A stretch of 64,000 nt of DNA from Castanea sativa (lineage: Eukaryota > Streptophyta > Magnoliopsida > Fagales > Fagaceae): assembly GCF_040712315.1 (NCBI RefSeq), contig NC_134024.1:26279158-26343157 (forward strand), read 5' to 3'. The translations under genes and the position numbers were made by a program. The notes beneath the pieces are model-generated. The model made no database searches. It saw nothing but the letters and a program-made list of their open reading frames with translations, and had not been told where the DNA came from. Of the stretch, positions 47,323-58,912 are shown in pieces. Numbering within the stretch: position 1 is the stretch's first letter; the number at the start of each line of letters is the position of its first letter.

Positions 47323-50300
47323 ATGGCAGGCCTAGGCTCACACCATGCAGAGTCTCAAGGATCACAACCGGAGGATCTTTTCGAGCGTCTTGAGCGTCGA
47401 AGGGATCGTGAGGGAAGTGTCCATACAGAATACCTTAGGGCTAGCCATACTCATAGCAGGGGCAGCGCCACCCACGACGATGGTGCTAAAGCCATGTAGA
47501 AGGAGATTAATCGTTTAAAAAGAAAACTGCGCCGCGCCAGACGTAAGCCTTCACCGTCCTCGTCTAATCCTTCTTCAGTGGAGGTCCGGGGAGGTAGTTA
47601 CAGCTCGAGGTCATACTCACCCCCCAGCGCAATGTCCTCTTGTGAGGAGGACGACCCGCCAGCTCGTAGACACAAGAAACTTCCTTCCAGGGGCTTAGGG
47701 AACGATGCTATGAGTCGGGCATTGCACCAACTCTCCAAATCTCCAAATCACCATCTACAATGGCCGGACTGATCCGGTGGAGCACATGAGTCACTTTAAC
47801 CAGAGGATGGCGGTGCACTCTCATAACGAGACCCTGATGTGTAAAGTTTTCCCCTCTAGCTTGGGACCTGTTGCTATGAGGTGGTTCAACGGCCTTAAAT
47901 CGGGGACTATAGGTTCGTTCGGGGAGCTTACTAGAGCATTCGCTTCCCGGTTTATCACATGTAGCAGAGTGCCTCGGTCATTGGACTCGCTGTTATCCAT
48001 GACCATGAGGGAAGGGGAGATGTTAAAAGCATACTCCGACCGGTACTAGGAGATGTTTAACGAGATAGATGGTGATTTTGATGAGGTGGCGCTCAATACC
48101 TTTAAGGTAGGTCTTCCTACTGATCACGATTTGAGGAAGTCCTTGACCAAAAAGCCCGTCCGCAGCGTACGTCACCTCATGGATCGTATTGATGAATACA
48201 AAAGAGTAGAGGAAGACCAACAACAAGGAAAGGGTAAGGAGAAGGTTATCCCGCAGGAGAGAAGGGATTTCAGGTCGGACAGATACCACAACAACAAGCC
48301 GAGGAGAGATTACATTGGGCAGTCCGGCTCGGCAGTACCTCAGGCTGTGAACACTGTGTTCCGAGAACCAGTACACCAATTACATGAGAAAGTTCGTAAG
48401 GAGCCTTTCTTCAGGTGGCCTAGTAAGATGGCAGGAGACCTCGCGAAGAGGAATCAGAACCTCTTTTGTCAGTACCATCAGGACGTGGGCCACACTACCG
48501 AGAACTATCGGACCCTTTGGAACCACTTGGAGCAGCTTGTCAGTGAAGGAAAACTGAAGCAGCACCTGTGTCAACCTAATGGGCAGGGCAGTCAATCCGG
48601 CTTAAACAATCAAAAGAATAATCCATCTTGGCTGGCATTGGGAACAATTAACGTTATCTTTGCTGCACCTGGCAGGACCGCCTCAAGTCCCACTAGGGTG
48701 ATGGCGGTTTCCCATTCTCAGGTCGAAGATGCAGGCTGCAGGCCGAAGAGGTTGAAGGTGAATTTACCCGTCTTGGGATTTTCAGAGGAGGATAAGGTTG
48801 GTACCATTCAACCCCATGACGATGCTCTTGTGGTCACTCTCAGGATAGGGAATTATGACGTGAAGAGGGTGATGATTGATCAGGGCAGTGGTACAGATAT
48901 CATGTACCCTGATTTATTTAAGGGGCTAAGGTTGAAGCTGGAAGATCTTACTCCTTATGACTCGCCACTCATAAGCTTTGAAGGAAAGGCCGTTGTGCCA
49001 AAGGGACAAATTCGTTTGCCCGTTCAATCCAGCTCAGAAACGGTTGAGGTGGATTTCATTGTGGTTGATGCGTACTCCCCATATACAGCCATCCTCTCCA
49101 GGCCATGGCTGCATGCTCTAGGAGCCGTTTCTTCTACCTTGCATGTTAAGGTTAAGTTCCCCTCTAGGGAATATGTTGAAGAGATCCTCGACAGCCAATC
49201 GGTGGCCAGACAATGCATATCGGCTGCAGTGCTTCATCAGACAGAAGCCGAGTCATCGGCTTTGCTCATCCAAGACTCATAGCAATTAACAGCTCCGGAT
49301 GCACCTAGAGCGGTGACAGGAGAGGAGGCTTTTTGTGAGGAGTTAGAGAATTTTTTGATAGCGGATGACCCAGAGAGGTTCTTCCAAGTCGGCATACGTT
49401 TGCCGCACCAGGAGAAGATGGAGTTGTTGGAATTTCTAAAAGGCAATATTGATGTTTTTGCGTGGGACCCTTATGAGGCTCTAGGCATAGATCCGAGCTT
49501 CATTTGTCATCATTTAAATGTCAACCCCGCCATTGTTCCGAGAAGGCAGCCACCTCGGCGTTCTTCCAAGGAACATTCCGATGCTGTCAAGGAGGAGGTG
49601 CTCAAACTCAAGAGGGATGGGGTTATTAAAGAGGTTTTCTACCCCGAATGGTTGGCGCATACGGTTGTGGTCAAAAAGAAGAATGGAACGTGGAGAGTAT
49701 GTGTGGACTTCACGGATTTGAACAAGGCCTGCCCCAAGGATTCGTTCCCAATGCCGCGTATTGATTAGCTTGTGGACGCCACAGTCGGACATCCTCGTAT
49801 GAGTTTTTTGAATGCCTTCCAGGGTTACCATCGGATATCATTGGCATTGGAGGATCAAGAGAAGACTGCTTTCATTACTCCAACAGGGAACTACCACTAT
49901 AAGGTCATGCCGTTTGGGTTGAAGAATGCTGGGGCTACCTACCAAAGAATGATGACCAGAATGTTCGAACAGCAACTAGGGAAGACCATTGAGGTATATG
50001 TGGATGATATGGTGGTGAAGAGTAAAACAATACCTTCACACGTTAAAGATTTGGCTGACACCTTCCAGGTGCTAAGAAAGTACAAGTTGCGCCTTAACGC
50101 CTTAAAGTGCTCTTTTGGTGTGGGATCTAGAAAGTTCTTGGGATATATGATTACTCATAGAGGCATAGAGGTAAACCCAGCGCAGGTCAAGGCTATTCAG
50201 GATTTGCAGCCGCCTCGGAACCCAAAAGAAATCCAGAAATTGACCGGAATGATTGCCGCACTGAGCAGATTTATCTCTTGGTCAACTGACCAGTGCCGTC

Positions 50301-52597
50301 CTTTCTTCCAGTTGTTGAATAAATGGAAGGGGTTTCAATGGACCGAGGACTGCGTGTTGGCCTTCCAACAGCTTAAGCAATATCTTTCTCGGCCACCCAT
50401 TTTGTCTCGCCCCGAGGTGGACGAGGTTTTGTTTGCTTATCTGGCAGTGGCCGTCCACGCGGTCAGCCTGGTCCTCATAAGGGATGAAAGCGGGGTGCAA
50501 AGACCGGTCTACTACGTTAGTAAGTCTTTGAATGAGGCCGAGGTGCGCTATCTACTCTTGGAGAAAGCACTTTTGGCCATAGTTCATGCCACGCGAAAGC
50601 TTCCTCATTATTTTCAATCCCACACTGTGGTGGTTCTGACCCAATTGCCTCTCAAGGTGGTGTTACACAGCGCCGATTACTCTGGCAAGGTGGCAAAGTG
50701 GGGAACCATTTTGGGAGCCTTTGACGTTAAATATAGGCCTCGCACCTCCGTGAAGGGCCAGGTCCTTGCTGACTTGGTGGCAAAGTTTACCGAACCATTG
50801 CTAGAAGAAACTCTGAAAGAAGCACACATGGATGGAAAATCAGTTGGTGTGATCACAGCCGCAGCACCTCCGACTTGGAAAATGTATGTGGATGGGGCAG
50901 CTAATCAGAGAGGGTCTGGTGTTAGACTTGTCCTGATATCCCCTGAGGGAATTGTCTTCGAAAAATCTCTAAGGCTGTCGTTCTCGGCTACTAATAATGA
51001 AGCCGAGTACGAAGCAGTCTTGGTGGGCATGAACATGGTACATAGGATGGGTGGAAAGGAAGTCCATGCGTTCTCGGACTCTCAGTTAGTGGTCGGCTAG
51101 GTCACGGGGACCATGGAGGCTAGGGACCCAAGAATGCAGGAATATTTGGCCCAGGTCAAGCGTCAGCAAGCTGAATTTGACTCCTTCGTCTTAGCTCACA
51201 TTTCTAGGAGTGGAAACACCCATGTAGACTCTTTGGCCACATTGGCAACGTCTTCGGCTCAGGATTTGCCCAGGATTATCCTCGTAGAGGATTTGCTAGA
51301 GCCAACTCTTACCGCTGTCAATGTGGCTCGCATCCATCTAATAAGGCCTGGACCTAGTTGGATTGACCCGGTCATATCTTTTCTTAAGAACGACATCCTT
51401 CCTAAGGACAAGTCTGAAGCAGATAAGATACGTCGAAAGGCGCCATGTTTCTGGTTGTCTGAGGACCAGAAACTGTATAAATGCTCCTTTTTAGGACCAT
51501 ACTTGTTATGTGTGCACCCCGAATCGACGGAAGCACTTCTAGAAGAACTGCATGAAGGGATTTGTGGGAGCCACACCGGGGGAAGATCCTTAGCCCACAG
51601 GGCTCTGACTCAGGGTTATTGGTGGCCCAATATGCAGAGGGAGGCTCAAGACTATGCCCGAAAATGTGATCAATGCCAGAGGTTTGCCCCTAATATTCAT
51701 CAACCTAGAGGGGTTCTCAATCTTCTCTCCAGTCCTTGGCCTTTCGCACAATAGGGATTGGACATAGTGGGGCCATTTCCGAGGGCTGCAGGAAACAAAA
51801 GATGGCTTCTCGTAGGGACAGACTACTTCACTAAATGGGTTGAGGCCGAGCCCTTGGCAAATATTAGAGACGTTGATTCCAAGAAGTTTGTCTAAAAAAA
51901 CATCGTCACTAGATTCGGTATACCACACACACTTATCTTGGACAATGGCGTTCAATTCGACAGCAAGGCTTTTAGGAAATATTGTGGTGATATGGGCATC
52001 ATAAATAGATACTCCACCCCAGCTTATCCTCAGGGAAATAGGCAAGCCGAGGCCGTTAACAAGGTCATAGTCAGTGGGCTCAAGAAAAGGTTGGACGAGG
52101 CGAAAGGCAGATGGGTAAAAGAACTCCCACATGTTCTGTGGACGTATCGGACTACACCGCGCAGGTCCACGGGAGAAACGCCATTCTCTATGACTTATGG
52201 AGCCGAGGTGGTGATACCTCTGGAATCTGGTTTTCCCACCCTAAAGACGAGTTCTTTTAGCCCGGAGAGTAACGATGGCCTCCTAGAGAAAGGCCTGGAT
52301 TTAGTTGAGGAACGGTGCGAGGCAGCTATGGTCCAAATGGTTTACTATCAACAGAAGCTTAAACGGGGATATGATGCCCACGTGAAGCTAAGGCCACTCG
52401 CACCTGGTGATCTTGTACTAAGAAAAGTTGTGGGCGCTTCTAAGAACCCAGCTTGGGGTAAGCTTGGACCAAACTGGGAAGGCCCCTATCGCATTGTTTC
52501 AGTAGCAGGCATAGGGTCGTATCGGCTAGCTGACCTAGATGAAATAATTGTACCACGCCCATGGAATGTAAATAACCTTCGAAGGTATTATTATTAA
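47323..52597 (+). pseudogene. Gag-pol of the Gypsy element, interrupted by stops
   Basis: Starts at ATG 47323. A deletion or frameshift near 47740 moves the frame; from 47777 to 52597 one frame runs for about 1600 codons broken only by TAG or TAA at 48047, 49280, 49766, 51098, 51752 and 51893, plus TAG 47497 in the first frame. Domains: capsid (about 47860-48200), Cys-poor zinc-like motif (about 48460), protease IDQGSG (Asp at 48878), reverse transcriptase with YVDD (49997-50008), RNase H (about 50400-50790), second RNase H opening MYVDGAANQRGSG (about 50880), zinc-binding and DDE integrase (51540-52590; Asp in LDNG, Glu in QAEAVNK). It ends in the Gypsy C-terminal region (about 52390-52590). 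Catalytic residues seem intact, so decay is recent and mostly nonsense. Confidence 0.85.
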
Positions 52598-53748
52598 TAA
52601 AATGTGCTTTTGTTAGTTAACATTTCAAAGTTATAAACACCTCTGGGGCTTACATTTACTATTCTTAAGTGTCAAACAGAAACTTGGTTAAGGATGGTCC
52701 TCAGACCACAAACCTTGTGGAAATTCATATCTTGTCATTTGTTAAACAGAACCTTAGTTATGCCGGGTCCTTGGACCTCCTACTTTGGGAAAATTAACAT
52801 TTGAAGTTACTATTCTTGAGTGTCAAACAGAAACTTGGTTAAGGATGGTCCTCGGACCACAAACCTTGTGGAAATTGATATCTTGTCATTTGTTAAACAG
52901 AACCTTAGTTATGCTGGGTCCTCGGACCTTCTACTTTGGGAAAATTAACATTTGAAGTTACTATTCTTAAGTGTCAAACAGAAACTTGGTTAAGTATGGT
53001 CCTCGGACCACAAACCTTGTGGAAATTGATATCTTGTCATTTGTTAAACAGAACCTTAGTTATGCCGGGTCCTCGGACCTCCTACTTTGGGAAAATTAAC
53101 ATTTGAAGTTACTATTCTTAAGTGTCAAACAGAAACTTGGTTAAGTATGGTCCTCAGACCACAAACCTTGTGGAAATTGATATCTTATCATTTGTAAAAC
53201 AGAACCTTGATATGTTATTATTTAGACATTGTTCTTATTTTTATCACATACTTTGTGGAAGTCAAATGCCTTACTATCTGTTAAATTGGATCTTAAAGTA
53301 AGCAGTTGTAAATATTGAAATAAGGATTCTGTAAGGTATGATCTTCGAACCCTACACTCTACTAAAATTGATATTTCAGATTATAAAGTTTAACTATCAT
53401 GTGGGCTTTCTAAGTAAGGCACTGCATACCATCCAAGCTAAGTTAGTTTTTGCTAAATTCTTGAATGATTCACTCTGCAAAGCAAGTGTGCATATGGCTG
53501 TTTATAAGTTATAATTGTTTGACTGTTGGAGTTAAACTTATTTATTCTGTTCTTCCTTTAACTATGTGTTAGTGAGAACTTTCGTGACAAAGCACAAAAA
53601 GAATAAAGTAAAATAAATACAACTTGAATAAAGATTGAATAAACATTGTTCTTCATTAATTATAAGCATAATACATCATTGTGTGAAGAAAAATGCAAAG
53701 TACAGAAAAAAAATCCTATGCTAGGCCCTAAGCTTTGGGAGGGGGGTC
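52598..53748 (+). other. Non-coding spacer between integrase and the antisense frame
   Basis: Contains the 151-bp array and AT-rich sequence. Confidence 0.7.
52656..53220 (+). repeat. 151-bp tandem repeat, about 3.7 copies
   Basis: TTACTATTCTT(A/G)AGTGTC starts at 52656, 52807, 52958 and 53109, an exact 151-bp period. Each unit has GGTCCTC(A/G)GACCAC and GGGTCC(T/C)(T/C)GGACC hairpin-like cores. The last unit is incomplete. Confidence 0.9.
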
Positions 53749-56245
53749 TTAAAGGGAGCTGCTGCCAGCCTCTGTGCTCTTCAGCTCCAACTTAAAGGTA
53801 GACAAGACTTGTTTCCCTTTATTTGTTAGAGGAAGGATGGGCTCCACATTCTGGCTTTGCTCCTGCTCGGCAGCTTCACACTCGTCCTTCTCTTTATGGG
53901 AACCTTCAGGTTTTGTAGGATTAGGAACGAGTTCTAGCACCACGGGAGGAAGGGCAGGAGAGGCAACAACATGAGGTTCTTCTATCTCTTGTATCTTTAG
54001 GGGAAGTCAAACGTTCTCAGGCTTCCTCAGCTCGGAAGCTTGAGGAACCCCTACTGCGTTCAAGGCCTCTCCCCAGACTTGTTGACAGTACTCTCGGCAC
54101 AAGGCCGCAAAGGCTTCTGTCAACGTTTCTTGCGTTGCAGTTACTCCCTCCTAATAGCTGGCCTGCCTAGCAGCCTCCAGTGAGCGCTTGTGGGTGCGAG
54201 CCTCCTCCTTCATCCGCGTAATCTCCTTCTCCAAGTCAAAGCGTGCCCGTTGGGTTTGGGAGAGCTCGTCGTCCTTTTGGCGAAGAAGCTTACGTTGCCC
54301 CTCCACTTGGTTCTCCATCGTCCTCAAGCTGGCCTCGGCACCATCTTTCTCTCTTTTTAGATCGGCTAGCTGTGAGGTGATCTTCCCATTTTCTGCTAGG
54401 GCTTGGCCTAGGGTCCTTTCTGTCTCTTGCCGTAGCTCTTGTTCCATTCCAGCTCGCCTCCGAGAATCCTTCACGAACTTCTCGGCTGCGAAAACTTCTT
54501 GGATGGCCTGCAAAAAATTTCAAGGGGTTAAATGTGGTAAAATGTTTACAAATGAACCTAGAGTATAAGTGTGAGGTGGAACTTACTAGAGCTAAATCCC
54601 TTTTCAATGAAAGGAACAGTTGAGGTTGGCTCATCTTCTCCAAGGCTTCCATGTCCTTGGGCAGCAGAAGAGGACGCTCCAACGCCTCGGCCAGGTGGAG
54701 GGCATGGCCTTGTTGGAACAACCTGATGTTGGACTGGAGGGGAATTGGCGCTCCATCCAGTCTCAGTTTGGGGGACCACATAGCTGGTGCTCGGCTCACC
54801 TCGGCCCTGTCTCTGATCTCCCCGCTTTCAACTGAACGGGCACGCCCTTTGCCCTTGTCCAGCTTCTGTTGCTGAGACGGCGATGGCTGCTGTTTCAGCT
54901 TCTTTTGCTTCTCGCCACCAGCCTCCTCGGTCTCCACCTTCCTTTTCTTCTTCAGATCGTCAGCAGGAGGCTTGGGGTCGGCTGGAGAAGGGGGTGGTGG
55001 CAAGGCAGGGGGAGCTTGGGATCCCCTCGCACCCTTTTTGGAAACTTTCTCCCCTCTCACGGTCAGGAGGTCCTTAAGCACGTCCATGTCCTCTTCAATG
55101 GAGCTGTCGTCTAGACGCACTATCACTAGATCGGCTATCCCAGAGGTCTCGGCGGCTTCCTCCTCTTCGTTGGAGAGGACGACAAATGGGTTTCCACGAG
55201 GCCTTTAGACGTCCTCAAGTTGAAACTTATCTATCTCCTCGTCCAACGTGTTCGACGAAGACACTTGCTCCTCTAGGACAACTGTTGCCTGAGAATGCAT
55301 GGCGAGGGGGATTGCTGCAATGGGCTGTGAGTACAATACAGTGTTGGGGGCGTCAGGGATGTCGTGGTCGGCTAAGAAGTGTGGTCTGGCTATGTGAATC
55401 CTTCTTCGCCTCCGGTCACCCGCAACGATGGCGTTCTCAATCTCCTAGAAGTCTGAGGAGATAGGGTCGTACCCTAATATCAAGTGAGTCGCCCTAAGTT
55501 GTAAGTCTTCACTGACGAACACCTCTGAGCGTAATACTCGGTTCAAATCCGTGACGTTACAATGGCTCAAGCGAGGGCGCACGTGTTGTTTATCTGCAAA
55601 GAAAGACACCAAAACAAACAAACATGGTCAGATTTGTAGGATATGTACTAAACCAATGTTAGACGCTTAAGTAAATTCAAATGCACATTTTAAGATGTTA
55701 GGTGGAGTTGTGGAGTGGGAAGTTAGCTCTTAAGGAGTCGCACCTGGATCTCCCCACTCAACTGGGCAGTGGAGGCCGTCGTGCCAGTTGCCTGAGGCGA
55801 TGAGGTAGTCGTCCTTCATGCCTTTATTGGATTTGGACAGACAGGAGATCAACCTAATTATGCTAGAGTGGGATTTGATATAATAGCCTACCTTAGTGAG
55901 TTTGTGGCATTTGTACATAAAGGCGACGTCATGCCAGGTAAGGCTCAGACCCATCTACTCATTTAGAGCATCGACGCTTCCTAAGACTCTAAAGACGTTG
56001 GGAGCACACTGGTCAGGACACAACCGGTGGTTACGGAGGTATTCCCTGGTCACGCTTCTCATAAGGAGGGTCATCCCACCTTCTATGAAGGCAATCATGG
56101 GGATGATAACCTCTTCCGTTTTCCTAGACCCAGCTACGGCTTCTGCCGGACAGTATCTTAAACCTACGTCGCTGGGAATGTGGTATTTGGCTCTGAAACC
56201 TTCCATCCCAGCGGCGGTGTCAACTAAACACTTAAATCTACCCAT
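53749..56245 (-). pseudogene. Antisense three-exon frame of the Gypsy element (plant transposon-type protein)
   Basis: Exons 56245-55744, 55593-54587 and 54507-53749 join with matching phases at CCAG|GTGCG to TTTGCAG|ATAAAC and CTCTA|GTAAGT to TTTGCAG|GCCATC, giving about 755 codons. Exon 1 has a compact region reading IIPMIAFIEGGM, CPDQCAPNVFRVLGSVDALNE and ISCLSKSNKGM, like the putative gypsy-type transposon domain found antisense in some Tat elements. Exon 2 has a Lys- and Pro-rich low-complexity part (SPADPKPPADDLKKKRKVE) that could act as a nuclear signal. Exon 3 is a coiled coil. Five in-frame stops (about 55957, 55447, 55208, 54153 and 54010) break it. Function unknown; the homology is recollection. 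Confidence 0.65.
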
Positions 56246-56740
56246 TAGGAAGGAACGAAAGACTAAGTTTTAAAAGGGAGAACGGTTAAAATGGGAGCCG
56301 AGGACAAGATCCGAGGAGAATGGAGTAAAGAAAAAGAATAGGAACTTACAAGTTTGAAGTTGTGCGAGTTTCCACGGATTTTTGCAGAGAAAAGGTGATT
56401 ACTGATGTTTTGATGGGATTAGCCTCTGAAGAAATAAATGAAGGCGCAGGTTCCCAAAGCGTCACGACGTGCGGGAAGAGTTCTTGAAATTGTATTCGTC
56501 CCGCCCAAATTTTCAGGGGGCAACAAGGGCCGTTGGATGCTCATCTCACCGTTGAACGTGGGGGACAAGGTGTAACTTACGGTTATAAATGCGCGCGTTT
56601 TTGAAATTAAAACCGCCAAGTGGCATCCTCTAGAACACAAAACGATCTCCACACGCGTAGTTTATTTACAAAACGTGTGGGGTAAGTTCTCGTTGGATCA
56701 AAACCCTATTTTTCTCCTCGGTTGCTGAAAAATAGAGTTT
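56246..56740 (-). promoter_or_regulatory. Probable 5' region of the antisense transcript
   Basis: Lies between the antisense start codon and the 3' LTR. A donor-like CTTGTAAGTTCC near 56350 (minus strand) hints at a leader intron. No confident TATA box. Confidence 0.3.
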
Positions 56741-56750
56741 TAAGGGGCTA
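56741..56750 (+). other. Polypurine tract of the Gypsy element
   Basis: TTTTAAGGGGCTAT lies directly before the 3' LTR; the purine core AAGGGG is short but correctly placed. Confidence 0.5.
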
Positions 56751-56751
56751 T

Positions 56752-57464
56752 TGTGGGGAGTAAAAGGACCCAAGCGGGCATTTGGGCCCTTGGGCTCTAG
56801 CAAGGAGGGCCGATCTATTCTTGAGCTAAGAATTTGTTAGTACTGTAAATCGGCCCATACGCCGAGGGTCCGAGGACACATCCGAGGGTGAGTTTCTCCT
56901 CGGACAGACCCAAGAAAACTCGTAGATTCACTACGAAGGTCAAGGCAAAACTCTAGAAAGACTATTAGTTAAGAGGGGGAAACCCTGAACCTTCTAGATA
57001 CACCGATGTTAGAAAAATATCATGAGCAAAGGCTGCCACCTCCACATTAAAGACTCTGCACCTACCTCCCTGGCCGCATTAATGGGGAAGTGACCCCTGA
57101 ACAGTAGAGCTGAAACTTCTGGTCACTATTCAAAGGCACTAAGGGAAGAAATATCTAGGGGGAGGGGGTTTGAGCAACACGTGGATAAAGCATCAGGAAA
57201 AAAAGTATTTAAGGGGGTGAAGGCCAAAGAAAAGGGGGGTCTGTAACTAATAAAGAAATTAAGAATTGTAATCTTTAAGAAAGAAAGAGAAATAATATAT
57301 CAGTAGTCCTCGGCTCATGTCCGAGGAGGTCCATCGGCAATTATCGTTCATTATTTACAAGTGTTTGCACACCAAAGCCCACGCTCTACAAATTTCATTG
57401 TTGAAGGCTCATTGGGCCTGAGCCCATAATTTTCTTTGGGTCCAGGTGCAATTGTGCACTTACA
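56752..57464 (+). repeat. 3' LTR of the Gypsy element (713 bp)
   Basis: Identical in layout to the 5' LTR, with the 41-bp stretch missing between CACCAAAGC and CCACGCTC. Confidence 0.9.
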
Positions 57465-57469
57465 ATAAG

Positions 57470-58912
57470 GATGACACAATGAAATAAAATTGGTGTGTAC
57501 ATTATCTGGCTAATCTAATAATTTCACAGTGAAATAAAATTGGTGAGTACATTATAAGTCAAAATAAGAAACTTACATGATTGCAAACTTGTTTTCTAGA
57601 AGATGTGAGAGTTATATGATGAAACTCTTTAGGTGATAGTCTCTATCAAACTTATGTGATAAATATTGTAGAAAATATGATAGATTACTATCTACATATC
57701 ACCTCACATGTATCTCATGCTATTACTAGTTGCACACACTACACAAGTTATTCTTTGCTAAACTTAGTACATGATATACTGTGTGAATTTATTTTGGCCA
57801 TCCAGGATTACATGTTCCTTGATTTTGATACAAAATATGTTTAATGCTTGAGTTTTGTGGACAAATTGGTTGAAAATTTTTTGTTTGTGGAAGATATGGA
57901 TGGAATTCAAGTGTTTTTGAAAAACTTTTAATCTCATACTCATGCATTTCATTCATGAAATATTGTGTTTTGATGAGTTCTTACACAAAACTGCTTTGTT
58001 TTTCAAAAATTCAAAATTTCAAGATTTTCAACCGATCGAAGCTGTTGCTCAACCGATCGAAAATGCGATAAAAATTTTGGTTTGAGTCTATCTGGCTCGA
58101 TCGGTGCTCTATTGATGCTCGATCGATCGAATCTGTTCTTTGATCGATCGAAGCTTATTTTCGACCGATCGAAATTCGGTCAGAAGGTGTTTTAAAAAGG
58201 CTTTTCTCACGTGTTCTTCATACTTTATAAACTTTTTCAAACACTTTTTCACTATTCCCTTCGACCGATCCAATCTAAGCCATTTTTGTTGTTTTCTTCC
58301 TCAAATTTGTCCAAAGTTTTTGTCCTCAAGCACTAGTAAGTCTCTTTTACCCTTTATTTTCAATAAAATCAAAATTTTCATCCATTTTCATTGAAAATTT
58401 CAAATCTAGGGATTTTGGGATTTTTGTTCAATTTTGTTTCATGGGCTTTTGTTCTTGGATGTTATTAACATGATTTCCATGCATTAATTTGATTAATTCT
58501 TTGATTTGGGAAAAATTGAAATTTCTAGGACTTTAAACTTTATGAAATTGAGGATTTTGTTCAATTGGGCTGAAATTGATAAAATTGTCTTGTGTTATTG
58601 GTTGATTATGTCATTATATGATGTTCTTTAACTAGTGTAATGCTTAATTGATCAATTTGGTTGGATTTTTGGAATTGGGTTTTTCAAAATTTGGGATTTT
58701 TGAACTAAAACTCTATGTTCAAGTCAATTGATTTTTTATGAAGTAAAATTGAACATATTTCAATGCATTAGAGCATGCATCATTGTGCATTCATTTCATG
58801 CATAATATAGATTGTTATTTATTGAGATATTTGTGCTCTAACCATCTCTAATGCAGTCTGCCCTTGGTTATTTTTATTGTTTTTTTTTTTTTTCCTTTAA
58901 CCCTTTAGCATC
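57470..58912 (+). other. Interior of the older element, right of the nested insertion
   Basis: Non-coding, AT-rich leader-like sequence. ATGAAATAAAATTGGTG occurs twice (about 57479 and 57530). A dense TCGATCGA cluster lies at 58031-58272. Confidence 0.6.
58031..58272. repeat. Cluster of (A/T)CGATCGA-type palindromic motifs
   Basis: At least seven cores: ACCGATCGAA (twice), CTCGATCGG, CTCGATCGATCGAAT, TGATCGATCGAAG, CGACCGATCGAA and CGACCGATCC, in about 240 bp. Confidence 0.85.

Larger units (their letters stand above)
46516..57469 (+). mobile_element. Complete Ty3/Gypsy element, Tat type, with antisense gene
   Basis: LTRs at 46521-47275 and 56752-57464 both run TGTGGGG to CTTACA. The flanks are ATAAG on both sides (46516-46520 and 57465-57469). 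A TGGCGCC primer site follows the 5' LTR after two bases. Gag-pol is in the sense direction in the order protease, reverse transcriptase, RNase H, second RNase H, integrase; the second RNase H is a mark of the Tat lineage. A 151-bp tandem array and a spliced antisense frame occupy the 3' part. LTRs differ by roughly 15-20 substitutions by eye plus a 41-bp deletion, so it is moderately young, yet the coding frame already has several stops. Confidence 0.9.

Noticed and set aside
48023..48379. 118-codon minus-strand frame
   Set aside because: Complement of the Gypsy capsid region.
51590..52132. 180-codon minus-strand frame
   Set aside because: Complement of the integrase region, whose sense strand has clear DDE motifs.
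52656..53220. Regular repeats that might suggest a CRISPR array
   Set aside because: The whole 151-bp unit repeats with no unique spacers, and the context is a plant retrotransposon.
54188..55464. Several plus-strand frames of 60-126 codons
   Set aside because: They mirror the better supported spliced minus-strand frame; plus-strand translations are Ser-rich shadows.
56419..56652. 77-codon minus-strand frame near the Gypsy 3' LTR
   Set aside because: No domain; lies in the likely leader of the antisense transcript.
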